NCBI RefSeq assembly: GCF_001043115.1
Contig: NZ_LFME01000018.1
Span: 32,169 to 96,168 of the forward strand
Source: Xanthomonas sp. NCPPB 1128
GTDB lineage: Bacteria; Pseudomonadota; Gammaproteobacteria; Xanthomonadales; Xanthomonadaceae
DNA: 64,000 nt
Direction of reading: 5' to 3'
This document shows positions 41,985 to 54,043 of the stretch, piece after piece. A model generated the notes under the pieces. That model did not search any database. It was given only the letters and a program-made list of their open reading frames with translations, and was not told the origin of the DNA. Positions within the stretch are counted from its first letter, which is position 1, and every line of letters starts with the position of its first letter. The translations under genes and the position numbers were made by a program.

Positions 41985-42923
41985 ATGCCGCACAACCCGC
42001 TCGCCGCGCTGTTGGCCGAGGACCGGTGCCTGGTGCTCGACGGCGCGCTGGCCACCGAACTGGAAAGGCGCGGGTGCGATCTGCGCGATCCGTTGTGGTC
42101 GGCGAAGATCCTGCTGGAACAGCCGGACCTGATCCGCCAGGTGCACCAGGACTATTTCGCCGCCGGCGCGCAGTGCGCGATCAGCGCCAGCTACCAGGCC
42201 ACGCCGCAGGGCTTCGCCGCGCGCGGGATCGACCTCGCACACGCGCAACGCTTGATCGCGCGCAGCGTCGAACTGGCGCAGCAGGCACGGCAGGCGCATC
42301 TCGCGCGGCATCCGCACGCGGGACCCTTGCTGGTCGCCGGCTCGGTCGGTCCGTATGGCGCCTACCTGGCCAACGGTGCTGAGTATCGTGGCGACTACGT
42401 GCTGGCACCGGCACAGATGCGCGATTTCCATCGTCCGCGCAACGCCGCCCTGGTCGAGGCCGGCGTGGAGTTGCTTGCCTGCGAAACGCAACCGTCGCTG
42501 GCGGAAATGGCAGCGTTGCTGGACGTGCTTGAGGCGTTCCCGCGGACCGTCGCCTGGTTCGCCTGCACGCTGCGCGATGCCACGCACCTCAGCGACGGCG
42601 CGCCGTTGCGTGAGGTGGTGGCGTTGCTCGACGGCCACCTGCAGGTGGTCGCGCTCGGCGTCAACTGCGTTACGCCGTCGCTCGCCACCGCGGCGTTGCG
42701 CCATCTGGCGACACTGACGCGGTTGCCATTGGTGGTGTATCCGAACGCTGGCGAGCGCTACGACGCCGAGCGCAAATGCTGGCAGGCCGACAGCGCCGAT
42801 GCCGGCACCCTGGTCGAGCACCTCGCTGCCTTGCGCGCGGCCGGCGCCCGCCTGATCGGCGGTTGCTGTCGCACCACGCCGCAGGACATCGCGCAACTGG
42901 CGAGGCGTCTGGCATCGCTGTAG
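41985..42923 (+). CDS. mmuM: Homocysteine S-methyltransferase
   Basis: 312 residues. LDGALATELERRGCDL near the N-terminus and the zinc cysteines in LGVNC and GGCCRTTP are diagnostic of the BHMT/MmuM family. It uses S-methylmethionine, abundant in plants, to methylate homocysteine to methionine, fitting a plant-associated lifestyle. No S-methylmethionine permease (mmuP) gene is adjacent. The ATG follows GAGG at suitable distance; an earlier ATG at 41934 is less likely. Confidence 0.92.
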   Translation: MPHNPLAALLAEDRCLVLDGALATELERRGCDLRDPLWSAKILLEQPDLIRQVHQDYFAAGAQCAISASYQATPQGFAARGIDLAHAQRLIARSVELAQQARQAHLARHPHAGPLLVAGSVGPYGAYLANGAEYRGDYVLAPAQMRDFHRPRNAALVEAGVELLACETQPSLAEMAALLDVLEAFPRTVAWFACTLRDATHLSDGAPLREVVALLDGHLQVVALGVNCVTPSLATAALRHLATLTRLPLVVYPNAGERYDAERKCWQADSADAGTLVEHLAALRAAGARLIGGCCRTTPQDIAQLARRLASL

Positions 42924-43013
42924 CGGTGAGGCCGGTTATCTCGTACTCGACCGCACGATGTCTTCGCTGGTGGTGTTCCAGCGGTCGGGGCTGGTCAGCC
43001 GCCTCCGGCTCTT

Positions 43014-43076
43014 GTGGGAGGGACTTCAGTCCCGACGCCTTTCACTGCAACGCGTCGGGACTGAAGTCCCTCCCAC
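43014..43076. repeat. REP-like inverted pair, variant family
   Basis: Arms GTGGGAGGGACTTCAGTCCC plus GACGC and the complement, spaced by 13 bp. Same overall architecture as the GTAGGAGCGGCTTCAGCCGC family but with a different core, with compensatory changes on both sides of the stem. Confidence 0.85.
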
Positions 43077-43125
43077 AGTGGTACACCGGCGCGAGCTGCC
43101 TCCGTGGTGTGGCTACAGTTTTTTC

Positions 43126-43192
43126 GTAGGAGCGGCTTCAGCCGCGATGGGGCGTCACTAGGAATGCCTATCGCGGCTGAAGCCGCTCCTAC
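43126..43192. repeat. REP-like inverted pair
   Basis: Arms GTAGGAGCGGCTTCAGCCGC plus GAT and the complement, spaced by ~21 bp. Matches the pair at 21615-21680. Confidence 0.85.
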
Positions 43193-43246
43193 AAGAATCT
43201 CGCGACGTGCCAGCCGCATGCGTAGCGGTGCGACACCTCGCCCCGC

Positions 43247-45121
43247 TCACCCCTTCTTGCTCGCCACCCAGCGCTCGATCTTTTCCTGCAACACGTTCAG
43301 CGGCACCGAGCCGTCCTTCAGCACTTCGGCATGGAATTCGCGGATGTCGAACTTGTCGCCGAGTTGCGTGCGGGCGTAGTCGCGCAGCTGCATGATCTTC
43401 ATCTCGCCGATCTTGTAGGACAGCGCCTGGCCAGGGATGGCCATGTAGCGCTCGGCCTCGGCTTCGGCGTCGGTGCGGCTGGTGGCCGAGTTCTGCAGCA
43501 TGTAGTCGATCACCTGCTCGCGGGTCCAGCCCTTGCTGTGCACACCGGTGTCCACCACCAGGCGGATCGCGCGCCACAGCTCGTTCTGCAGGTAGCCGAA
43601 ATAGTTGTACGGGTCCTGGTACAGGCCCAGGTCCTTGCCCAGCGATTCGGCGTACAGGCCCCAGCCTTCGATGAAGGCGGTCTCGCCGCCGAAGCGGCGG
43701 AACTTGGGCAGGTTGGTCAGCTCCTGCTGCAGGCCGAGCTGGAAGTGGTGGCCGGGAATGGCCTCGTGCAGGTACAGGTCTTCCGCATCCCAGGTCTTGC
43801 GGCTGGGCAGGTCGTAGGTATTGACGTAGAAGATGCCGGGGCGGCCGTCCTCGCTGGGACGCATGTACGAGCCGCTGGCGGCCGACTGCGCGCGGTACGG
43901 TTCCACCGGGCGGATCTCGAACGCGGCCTTGGGCTTGAGCGAGAACATGCGTGGCACCGCCGCGTCGACCCGGCCTTCCAGGCCGCGGTAGTAGGTCAGC
44001 AGCTCGTCCTCGCTCTTGAAGCTGAAGCGCTTGTCGGTCTGCATGAACTTGAAGAACTTCTGCATCGAGCCGCGGAAGCGCACCTGCTTCATCACCGCCT
44101 GGATCTGGCCCTGGATGCGCGCCACCTCGTCCAGGCCGATCTGGTGGATCTGGGCGGGGGTCAGGTCGGTGGTGGTGCTCTGGCGCACGTTCCAGGCGTA
44201 CCAGGCGTCGCCGCCGGGCAGGGCGCCGACGCCGGCGGTGGTGCGCGTGGCCGGCAGATACTCGGTGGCGATGAAGCCGCGCAGGGAGCGGTAGGCGGGC
44301 ATGATCCGGTACTCGATCATGCGCTTGTACTCGGCGGTGATGCGCTGCTTCTCGGCCTCCGGAATGTCCGCCGGCAGGTTGCGCACCGGACCCCAGAACA
44401 GGCTCTCCTCGGCGGTGGGCTTGATGATCGCATCCAGCTGCGGCAGCACCTTCTCCATCAGCGCGCGCGGCTGCACCACGCCGGCCTTCATGCCCTCACG
44501 CATGTTGGCGATGGCCTGGTCGAACAGCGCCGGGATGCCGAGCGCGCGTCGCGACCAGTTGTCGTAGTCCTTGACGGTGCGGAACGGCTGCGCACCGGTG
44601 CCCGAGCCGAGCATCACCATGATGCTGCCGACGTTGTAGAACTGGTTCACCGGCTGCATCCAGCTCGGGTACTTCTCCGCCTCCAGCGCGTTGCGCGCGT
44701 CGCCGACGAAGATCTCGTAGCTGAGCAGATCCTGCCCGGTCAGGCCGTCCTTGCCGATCGCCTCGGCCTTGCCCAGCCACTCCACGGTGAAGTCGTGCGA
44801 CTGCTGGCGGAACGCGGCCGAAAGGAAGTTCGGCAACTGGTCGTTGTAGCGGCTGTCGCCCTGGAAGGTGGCCTGCAGCGGATTGAGCTTGAGCGAGGCT
44901 TCCCAGTAGTCGTCGTACAGCCGGTTCAGCTGTTGCGCCTTGGTCAGCACCACCGGGGCCGGCGCCGGCCGCGCCTTGCGCGCCTTGTTGGCCTTGGCGC
45001 GGGTCTGCGCGGTGGTCTGCTTGGTGGTCTTCTTCTTGGCCGCGTCCGCCGGCGCCGCCAGCGACAGGCTCAGGGCGGTGGCGATGGCCAGGGACAGCAG
45101 ACGGGAAAAGCGGGGCGGCAT
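43247..45121 (-). CDS. DUF885 zinc metallopeptidase-like protein
   Basis: 624 residues with a signal peptide (FSRLLSLAIATALSLSLAAP), a Lys/Ala/Thr-rich linker, and the DUF885 domain. The zinc motif HEAIPGHH is at 452-459, and ETAFIEGWGLYAESLG supplies the further Glu ligand. Likely an extracytoplasmic peptidase of unknown specificity. A GGAG ribosome binding site precedes the ATG at 45121; an upstream start six codons earlier is unnecessary. Convergent with mmuM. Confidence 0.9.
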   Translation of the reverse strand: MPPRFSRLLSLAIATALSLSLAAPADAAKKKTTKQTTAQTRAKANKARKARPAPAPVVLTKAQQLNRLYDDYWEASLKLNPLQATFQGDSRYNDQLPNFLSAAFRQQSHDFTVEWLGKAEAIGKDGLTGQDLLSYEIFVGDARNALEAEKYPSWMQPVNQFYNVGSIMVMLGSGTGAQPFRTVKDYDNWSRRALGIPALFDQAIANMREGMKAGVVQPRALMEKVLPQLDAIIKPTAEESLFWGPVRNLPADIPEAEKQRITAEYKRMIEYRIMPAYRSLRGFIATEYLPATRTTAGVGALPGGDAWYAWNVRQSTTTDLTPAQIHQIGLDEVARIQGQIQAVMKQVRFRGSMQKFFKFMQTDKRFSFKSEDELLTYYRGLEGRVDAAVPRMFSLKPKAAFEIRPVEPYRAQSAASGSYMRPSEDGRPGIFYVNTYDLPSRKTWDAEDLYLHEAIPGHHFQLGLQQELTNLPKFRRFGGETAFIEGWGLYAESLGKDLGLYQDPYNYFGYLQNELWRAIRLVVDTGVHSKGWTREQVIDYMLQNSATSRTDAEAEAERYMAIPGQALSYKIGEMKIMQLRDYARTQLGDKFDIREFHAEVLKDGSVPLNVLQEKIERWVASKKG

Positions 45122-45320
45122 TGCGGGCTCCAACGACAAGCGAGCGGGGAGCTTGCCCGATCCGCACCGCCGAGGCCACCCATGGTCGCTCCCCGCGGGC
45201 GGCTGCTGCCCTGCCGCCGGCAGGCGCCCGGCCGTGGTGGGCCAGGCGGCACCGACGTCTGCGGCGCTGCACGACGGCCGCGCGCAAGCGCGTGCGGCGC
45301 GCTCGCACGTGTGCCGGCGT

Positions 45321-46094
45321 TCAGTCGGCGGCGGCTTCCTCGCGCAGTTGTTCGGCGCGTTCGGGGGTCAGGTAATCGGTGATCAGCCGCCGCATCAGGT
45401 ACAGCAACGGGATCAGCAGCACCGCCAGCAGCATCTTGCAGATGTAGTTCAGCGTGCTCACCGCCAGGAACAGCTGCATCGACCAGTGCTGCGGGCCGAG
45501 CACGAAGGCGATGTAGATCACCACGAAGCTGTCGATCAACTGCGAGACCGCGGTGGAGCCGGTGGCGCGCAGCCACACGTGCTTCTCGCCGGTCACGCTG
45601 CGGATGCGGTGGAACACCGCCACGTCGATCAGCTGGCCGGCCATGAACGCGACCAGCGAGCCGGCGATGGTCCACATGCCCTGGCCGAACACCGCGGCGA
45701 ACGCGGCCTGGTAGTCGGGCACGCCCTGGTTCTGCGCCGCGGTGACCCAGAAGCCGGCCGGGGCCAGTGCGATCGCGGCGAACGCGAACAGGAAGCCGTA
45801 GCCGATCAGCGCCACCGCCAGCCAGGAGATGAAGCGCACGCCGCGGCGGCCAAAGAACTCGTTGATGGTGTCGGTGAGGATGAACACCAGCGGCCACAGC
45901 AGGGTGCCTGCGGTGAAGTTCATCGAACCGGTCTGCCCGAACAGGTTCCAGTTCAGCGGCGCGATGCCCAGGGTGTCTTCCAGGGCGAAGATCTTGACCC
46001 CGATGAACTCGGCCAGCGCGGCGTTGACGCAGAAGAACGCCGCCAGGGCGATGAACAGCCGGACCGCGCGATCGTCTAGCGTGCCGCGGCGCAT
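45321..46094 (-). CDS. yhhQ: Queuosine precursor transporter YhhQ
   Basis: 257 residues with about six membrane segments. VKIFALEDTLG, FPLVF-like TLLWPLVFILTDTINEFFG and VDSFVVI-like LIDSFVVIYIAFVLG match the YhhQ/QueT family (DUF165). It takes up preQ0/preQ1 for queuosine tRNA modification. It follows DUF502 with a 5-bp gap, so the pair is likely one transcript. The ATG giving MRRGTLDDRAV is used. Confidence 0.9.
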   Translation of the reverse strand: MRRGTLDDRAVRLFIALAAFFCVNAALAEFIGVKIFALEDTLGIAPLNWNLFGQTGSMNFTAGTLLWPLVFILTDTINEFFGRRGVRFISWLAVALIGYGFLFAFAAIALAPAGFWVTAAQNQGVPDYQAAFAAVFGQGMWTIAGSLVAFMAGQLIDVAVFHRIRSVTGEKHVWLRATGSTAVSQLIDSFVVIYIAFVLGPQHWSMQLFLAVSTLNYICKMLLAVLLIPLLYLMRRLITDYLTPERAEQLREEAAAD

Positions 46095-46099
46095 CGGCG

Positions 46100-46777
46100 T
46101 CAGCGGTCCACGGTCCGGGTGAACGGCACGCTCTCCGGCGCCACCGCGCCGCCGGAGATGATGAAGCTCATGGCCTGGTCCACGCTCCAGTCGGTCGGCG
46201 TGAGCAGCTCCACCGGCACGATCTCCAGGTAGCCGGAGGTCGGGTTGGGCGTGGTCGGCACGTACACCGCGGCCAGCTCGCGGCCTGTGCCGTGTTCCTT
46301 GATCACCCGCGTCACCAGGCCCACCGACTTCATGTCGCGGTGCGGGAAGTCGATCAGCACCACGCGCTGTGTACTGCCGGGCTGGGTCTGCAGGATGTCC
46401 ACCAGCTTGCGCACGCTGTCGTAGACCACGCTGGCCAGCGGGATGCGCCGCATCACCGCCTCGAACCAGCGCAGCAGACGCTGGCCGATCATGCGCCGGC
46501 TGAGGATGCCGACCAGCAGGATCACCGCCAGGGTGGCGATCAGGGCGATGGTGTTCTGCACCCATTGCGCGGTGGCCCAGCCCAGTTCGCGCGGGAACGA
46601 GGCGGCGATGCGCACCGACAGCGGCACCACCCAGGGACTGCTGATGCCCGAGAGCAGCACGAACACGAACTTGACCACGACCCAGGTCAGCCAGATCGGC
46701 AGCAGGGTCAGCAGGCCGGTGAAGAACAGCCGTTGCAGGGACGGGCGGGGAGCGGGAGCGGAGAGATCGGGCGACAT
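46100..46777 (-). CDS. DUF502 membrane protein
   Basis: 225 residues with two membrane segments near the N-terminus (LFFTGLLTLLPIWLTWVVVK and IALIATLAVILLVGILSRR). A conserved cytoplasmic/periplasmic part follows: IPLASVVYDSVRKLVDIL, QRVVLIDFPHRDMKSVGLVTR and VYVPTTPNPTSGYLEIVP. DUF502 proteins are widespread and of unknown function. The ATG lies just after a -10-like TACACT on the minus strand, raising the possibility of a leaderless message. Confidence 0.88.
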   Translation of the reverse strand: MSPDLSAPAPRPSLQRLFFTGLLTLLPIWLTWVVVKFVFVLLSGISSPWVVPLSVRIAASFPRELGWATAQWVQNTIALIATLAVILLVGILSRRMIGQRLLRWFEAVMRRIPLASVVYDSVRKLVDILQTQPGSTQRVVLIDFPHRDMKSVGLVTRVIKEHGTGRELAAVYVPTTPNPTSGYLEIVPVELLTPTDWSVDQAMSFIISGGAVAPESVPFTRTVDR

Positions 46778-46990
46778 CCGCCTAGTGTAGCGGCGCGTGA
46801 TGGCCGTTGGTGCGGCGCCGCATGGTGTCGTGGCACGGCCGTGCAGCTGCGATTGGGTTGGAGCGTGCGTACGCTGCCCGAGCCGGCGCGCCGCGCATGC
46901 TGACGGCTTGCGCGCCTTCGTAGGCGGTGTGTATGTCCGCCTGTGCGGATGCAGGGCTGGCCTTGGCGAACCCGCTGGCCGCAAGGCGCG

Positions 46991-47440
46991 CTAGCGCGGC
47001 GGCTTGCGCTTGACGTACACCTGCTTGCGCGTCCGCGCCACCACCTCGCCCTGTGCGTCGACGACGTCGGTCTCGAACCAGCGCAGATGCTTGTCGCCAC
47101 CGGCGGTGGCCGCGCGCAGGTCGTCCAGCAGCGCCTGGTCCAGATCGAACTGTGCGCTGACCGTGCCGCGGCCCGGGCGCACGAACTCGATGCTGCCGGC
47201 CTTGTCCCACACGTAGTAGTCGCGCCCCAGGTTGTGCATGGTCAGCAGCATCCAGAACGGGTCGATCATGGCGAACAGGCTGCCGCCGAAGTGGGTGCCG
47301 ACATAGTTGCGGTTCCACGGGCGCATGCGCAGTTCGACCCGCGCGTGGCGGTAGTCGGGGCTCAGTTCGGTGACGTGGATGCCGGCGAACAGGAACGGCG
47401 GCCACAGGTTCAGGCCCAGGCGGAACAGCGATGGCTTCAT
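46991..47440 (-). CDS. DUF4442 hotdog-fold thioesterase-like protein
   Basis: 149 residues with the hotdog pattern: NRNYVGTHFGGSLFAMIDPFWMLL contains the central helix. Family DUF4442, related to acyl-CoA thioesterases. No catalytic assignment can be made. The C-terminus is Lys/Arg-rich (KQVYVKRKPPR). Confidence 0.83.
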   Translation of the reverse strand: MKPSLFRLGLNLWPPFLFAGIHVTELSPDYRHARVELRMRPWNRNYVGTHFGGSLFAMIDPFWMLLTMHNLGRDYYVWDKAGSIEFVRPGRGTVSAQFDLDQALLDDLRAATAGGDKHLRWFETDVVDAQGEVVARTRKQVYVKRKPPR

Positions 47441-47664
47441 TGCGCGGCAGTGGCGGGAGCAGGGAATCGGAGGTTACCAGACGCATGCGTATGGTGGCTC
47501 CGGCGGCGCGCACGTGCTGTCGGCGCTGGCGCGCCTGATCGGCGGCTGCAGCGGCCGCCGCCCGCCAGCGAGGGCGATGCTCCCGCGCCTCTTTACATGT
47601 CGGATCGAGGGCCAAGCCCGCGTTGGCGATGCAAGCGACCGCCAACGCCAGCGCCGCGGCTGCC

Positions 47665-48537
47665 TCAGAACAGCAGCGCGGACATCTTGCGGCGGTACTG
47701 TCCCACCAGATCCTCGTCCTCGATGACCCGGAACGCGTCGATCAGCGCCTTCTTCGGCAGGCCGTCCTCGAACGTGCGGTCCTGGCGCAGCATCTCCAGG
47801 AACTGCTCCAGCGCGGCCGCGTCGTCGCCGCCGACCAGGTGGCGCACGCCCAGCAGGTAGCGTGCCTTCAGATCGCTCGGATCCTGTGCCAGCGTGGCCT
47901 GCAGCGTTTCCAGCGGCGGCGCGGCCTGCAGCGCGCCGACGAAGCCCAGTCGCGCCCGTGCCCGCACCGCGCGCTCGTCGGTGGCCAGGTTGGCCGGCAG
48001 CGCGTCGATCAGCGTTTCGGCCTCGGCGGCGGCGCCGACCTTGACCAAGGCCAGGGCCAGATCCAGCTTCAGTTCGTCCTTGTCCGGCTCGGCCGCCACC
48101 GCCTCGCGCAGGCGCTGCACCTCGGCCTGCGGATCCAGCGGCGCCGCCGGCACCTCCTCGGCCGGTTCCTGCGCCGCCAGTGGCGTGATCCCATGCTGGG
48201 TCAGGAACTCGCGCAACTGGCCTTCGGGCAGCGCGCCGGGGAAGCCATCGACCAGCTGCCCGCCCTGGACCAGGAACACCGTCGGCACCGAGCGGATCTG
48301 GAACGCCGCGGCGATCTGCTGCTCCTGGTCCACGTCGACCTTGGCCAGCACGAAGCCGCCGTTGTACTCGGCCGCCAGCTTTTCCAGGATCGGGCTCAGG
48401 GTCTTGCAGGGGCCGCACCAGGGCGCCCAGAAGTCCACCAGCACCGGCGTCTGCAGCGAGCGCTGCAGCACATCGGCTTCGAAGGTCTCGGTCTTGGCGT
48501 CGAAAACGTGGGGCGTGTCGGACATGGGCAGTGTCAT
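47665..48537 (-). CDS. cnoX: Thioredoxin/co-chaperone CnoX (YbbN)
   Basis: 290 residues (286 if the ATG at 48525 is used). The N-terminal thioredoxin domain has an intact WCGPC site (FWAPWCGPCKTLSPILEKL), unlike E. coli CnoX which has lost one active cysteine. TPR-like repeats and the C-terminal YbbN domain (LKARYLLGVRHLVGGDDAAALEQFL) follow. It is likely both a disulfide reductase and a holdase that protects GroEL clients from oxidation. Neither start has a convincing ribosome binding site. Confidence 0.9.
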   Translation of the reverse strand: MTLPMSDTPHVFDAKTETFEADVLQRSLQTPVLVDFWAPWCGPCKTLSPILEKLAAEYNGGFVLAKVDVDQEQQIAAAFQIRSVPTVFLVQGGQLVDGFPGALPEGQLREFLTQHGITPLAAQEPAEEVPAAPLDPQAEVQRLREAVAAEPDKDELKLDLALALVKVGAAAEAETLIDALPANLATDERAVRARARLGFVGALQAAPPLETLQATLAQDPSDLKARYLLGVRHLVGGDDAAALEQFLEMLRQDRTFEDGLPKKALIDAFRVIEDEDLVGQYRRKMSALLF

Positions 48538-48679
48538 CGCAGGCGAGAGGACGCTCTGTATGGAGGCGCGGCGGCGCCGATGCAAGGGCGGGGGCGCCGT
48601 GCCACGGGTGCCGGCCGCGGCTGCAGCGGCGACAATGCCTGGTTTCAGGCGCCATGACGGCGCGAAAGGACGGTAGCGG

Positions 48680-49303
48680 ATGGGCGAGGTGAGCGAACGG
48701 GTGGTGCGCTGGATCGGGCCGCTGCTGGCGGTGGCCGCGGTGGCCGCGATGCTGGGCTTCGGCGCGGTCCTGCCCGGCTATCTGCCGTGGTCGCATCCGC
48801 TGGCCCTGCTCGGTGCGCGCGGCATTCCGCATGCCTGGGCCTTCAATCTGCTGGCGTTCGTGCTGCCCGGCTGTCTGGCCATGGGGCTGGCGCTGCGGCT
48901 GCTGCGTCGCGCCGGCCGCCAGGCGCCCTGGTCGTTGCGCGTGGGTGGGCAGTTGCTGCTGTTGGCCGGCCTGGCCTTCGCCGGCATAGGCCTGCTGCCG
49001 CTGGACCCGACCGACCTAGACGCGCGCGCGACGCAGTTGCATGCCAGCGCCTGGTTGCTGTGGGTGGTGGCGCTGGTGGCGGCCGCGGCCCTGCTGGGGC
49101 TGGGCGCGCGCCGCGATCCCGCCGCGCGCGGCTGGGCCGCGCTGGCGCTGACGATCGCGCTGCTGGTGGCGCTGGGCGCGTTCGCGCTGGACCGGCTGCT
49201 GTCGCCAGCGCTGGCGCAGCGCCTGGTGTTCCTGCTGTGGTGGGGCTGGCTGGCGGTGCTGGCCTGCTGGCCGGGGCCGCAGGCGGGCCCGCACCGCGGC
49301 TGA
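48680..49303 (+). CDS. DUF998-like membrane protein
   Basis: 207 residues with six hydrophobic segments: IGPLLAVAAVAAMLGFGAVL, FNLLAFVLPGCLAMGLALRL, LLLAGLAFAGIGLLPLD and others. The LGARGIPHAWAFNL and LHASAWLLWVVAL elements are DUF998-like. Function unknown. An AAGGA ribosome binding site precedes the ATG. A paralogue-like gene is at 20512. Confidence 0.7.
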   Translation: MGEVSERVVRWIGPLLAVAAVAAMLGFGAVLPGYLPWSHPLALLGARGIPHAWAFNLLAFVLPGCLAMGLALRLLRRAGRQAPWSLRVGGQLLLLAGLAFAGIGLLPLDPTDLDARATQLHASAWLLWVVALVAAAALLGLGARRDPAARGWAALALTIALLVALGAFALDRLLSPALAQRLVFLLWWGWLAVLACWPGPQAGPHRG

Positions 49304-52168
<2,865 letters not shown>

Positions 52169-52292
52169 GCCGGCGCGCCGCTGCGGCCGCAGCGCGGCCG
52201 CGCGGTGCGCCAGGTCTCAACCCGCGTTCACGCGACGTGCGGCAGGCTAGCGGCCTGTTGCCGCGCCCAGCCGGCTCCTCCAGACTGTGTCC

Positions 52293-52907
52293 ATGACCCG
52301 ACTCCTGCTCGCTCTCGTCTTCGCGGCGTCCCTGACCGCCTGCGGTTTCCACCTGCGCAACAAGCTGACCCTGCCGGCCGACACGCCGTCGGTGAAGGTG
52401 GTGTCCTCGGCGCCGTACAGCGAGCTGGCCAAGCTGCTCGAGCGCGGCCTGCGCGCGGCCGGTGCGGAAATCGCCCCCAAGGACGTCAACACCGGCGTGG
52501 CCCGCCTGGAAGTGCTGTCCGAGCGCTGGGGCGACCTGCCGATCGCACTCGACGCCGAAGGCCGTGCCCAGGAATACAGCCTGCGCTATGCGGCGATCTT
52601 CGTGTTCCGCCGCGCCGACGGCAGCGTGCTGGTGCCGCAGCAGGTGATCGAGCTGTCGCGCGACTACGTGTCGCCGCCGACCGACGCCACCGGTACCTCC
52701 ACCGAGCGCGAGATCCTGGCCGACGAACTGCGCCGCGACATGTCGGCGTCGATGCTGCGCCGGATCGACAGCGTGGTGCGCGCGCAGGTGCGCGACGGCA
52801 AGAACGTCAATGCCGCACCGCCTTCCACCGACGGCACGCCGGTGGAAGGCAAGCCGGCCGACGGCACGCCGCCCGCAGGCGAGCCGGCGACCACGCCGCA
52901 GCCTTGA
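52293..52907 (+). CDS. lptE: LPS-assembly lipoprotein LptE
   Basis: 204 residues. Lipoprotein signal with lipobox LTAC (MTRLLLALVFAASLTACGFH) and the LptE core LRNKLTLPADTPSVKVVSSA ... RRADGSVLVPQQVIELSRDY. It plugs LptD in the outer membrane and helps insert LPS; essential. The C-terminus has a Pro/Thr/Gly-rich tail (STDGTPVEGKPADGTPPAGE) that is likely disordered. The ATG at 52293 is chosen over GTG at 52287. Located 124 bp after leuS. Confidence 0.93.
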   Translation: MTRLLLALVFAASLTACGFHLRNKLTLPADTPSVKVVSSAPYSELAKLLERGLRAAGAEIAPKDVNTGVARLEVLSERWGDLPIALDAEGRAQEYSLRYAAIFVFRRADGSVLVPQQVIELSRDYVSPPTDATGTSTEREILADELRRDMSASMLRRIDSVVRAQVRDGKNVNAAPPSTDGTPVEGKPADGTPPAGEPATTPQP

Positions 52908-53008
52908 GCCTGGTACTGCAGCCTTTGCCGCCGCACGCGGCGGCCGCGCGGTTCGCCGCAGGCGCGCGGCGATCGCCGCATCCGTCTGCCGCAGCGTAGG
53001 CTGTCCTC

Positions 53009-54043
53009 ATGGAACTGCGTCCCGAACAACTCGCCACCCAGCCGGCAGCGCAGCCGCTGCAGCCGGTCTACCTGATCGCCGGCCCGGAAACCTTGCGCGT
53101 GCTCGAGGCGGCCGATGCGGTGCGCGCCCGCGCGCGCGCCGCCGGCATCGGCGAGCGCGAGGTGTTCGATGCCGACGGCCGCGATTTCGACTGGGGCCAG
53201 CTGTACTCCAGTTTCAACGCGCCCAGCCTGTTCAGCGCGCAACGGCTGATCGGACTGCGCCTGCCCAGCGGCAAGCCCGGCAAGGAGGGCGGCGAGGTCA
53301 TCACTGCGTTCTGCGCCGACCCGCCGCCGGACGTGGTGCTGCTGATCACCTGCAACGAATGGAGCAAGGCCCACCAGGGCAAGTGGGCCGACGCGGTCGC
53401 GCGCATCGGCACCATCGCCGTGGCCTGGGCGATCAAGCCGCACGAACTGGGCGACTGGATCGAGCGGCGCCTGCGCAGCAAGGGCCTGCGCGCCGACGCC
53501 GGCGCGGTGCAGCGCCTGGCCGAGCGGGTGGAAGGCAACCTGCTGGCGGCCGCGCAGGAGATCGACAAGCTGGCCCTGCTCGCCGACGGCCAGGGTCTGG
53601 ACGTGGCGGCGATGGAATCGCTGGTCGCCGACGCCGCGCGCTACGACGTATTCCGCCTGGCCGAGGCCACGCTCGGCGGGCAGGCGCCGGCGGTGCGGCG
53701 CATGCTCGCCGGCCTGCGCGCCGAAGGCGAGGCGGTGGCCGCGCTGCTGCCGATCCTGATCAAGGAACTGCTGCGTACCGCCGCGCTGGCCAAGGTGCAG
53801 GCCGCCGGCGGCAACCTAGCGGCCGAGATGAAGGGGCAGGGCATCTGGGAATCGCGGCAGGCCCCGTTCAAGCGCGCCTTGCAGCGCCACGCCGAACCGC
53901 GCCGCTGGGAACGCTTTGCCGCCGAGGCCGGCCGCATCGACCGCATCGCCAAGGGCCGCGCCGACGGCGACGCCTGGATCGCCCTGGAGCGCCTGCTGCT
54001 GGCGATCGCCGAGGCGCGGGCGGTGCGGTTGTTGGTGGTATGA
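53009..54043 (+). CDS. holA: DNA polymerase III delta subunit
   Basis: 344 residues. PVYLIAGPETLRVLEAADAV begins the AAA+-like domain, followed by DVVLLITCNEWSKAHQGKW, VEGNLLAAAQEIDKLAL and a C-terminal clamp-loader domain (LLPILIKELLRTAALAKVQA). It opens the sliding clamp in the clamp-loader complex. Its stop overlaps the nadD start by 4 bp (ATGA). Confidence 0.95.
   Translation: MELRPEQLATQPAAQPLQPVYLIAGPETLRVLEAADAVRARARAAGIGEREVFDADGRDFDWGQLYSSFNAPSLFSAQRLIGLRLPSGKPGKEGGEVITAFCADPPPDVVLLITCNEWSKAHQGKWADAVARIGTIAVAWAIKPHELGDWIERRLRSKGLRADAGAVQRLAERVEGNLLAAAQEIDKLALLADGQGLDVAAMESLVADAARYDVFRLAEATLGGQAPAVRRMLAGLRAEGEAVAALLPILIKELLRTAALAKVQAAGGNLAAEMKGQGIWESRQAPFKRALQRHAEPRRWERFAAEAGRIDRIAKGRADGDAWIALERLLLAIAEARAVRLLVV

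Larger units (their letters stand above)
42924..43246. other. Intergenic region with two REP-like pairs
   Basis: 323 bp between the convergent mmuM and DUF885 genes. Holds two different REP-like inverted pairs back to back (43014-43076 and 43126-43192). No gene. Confidence 0.85.
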
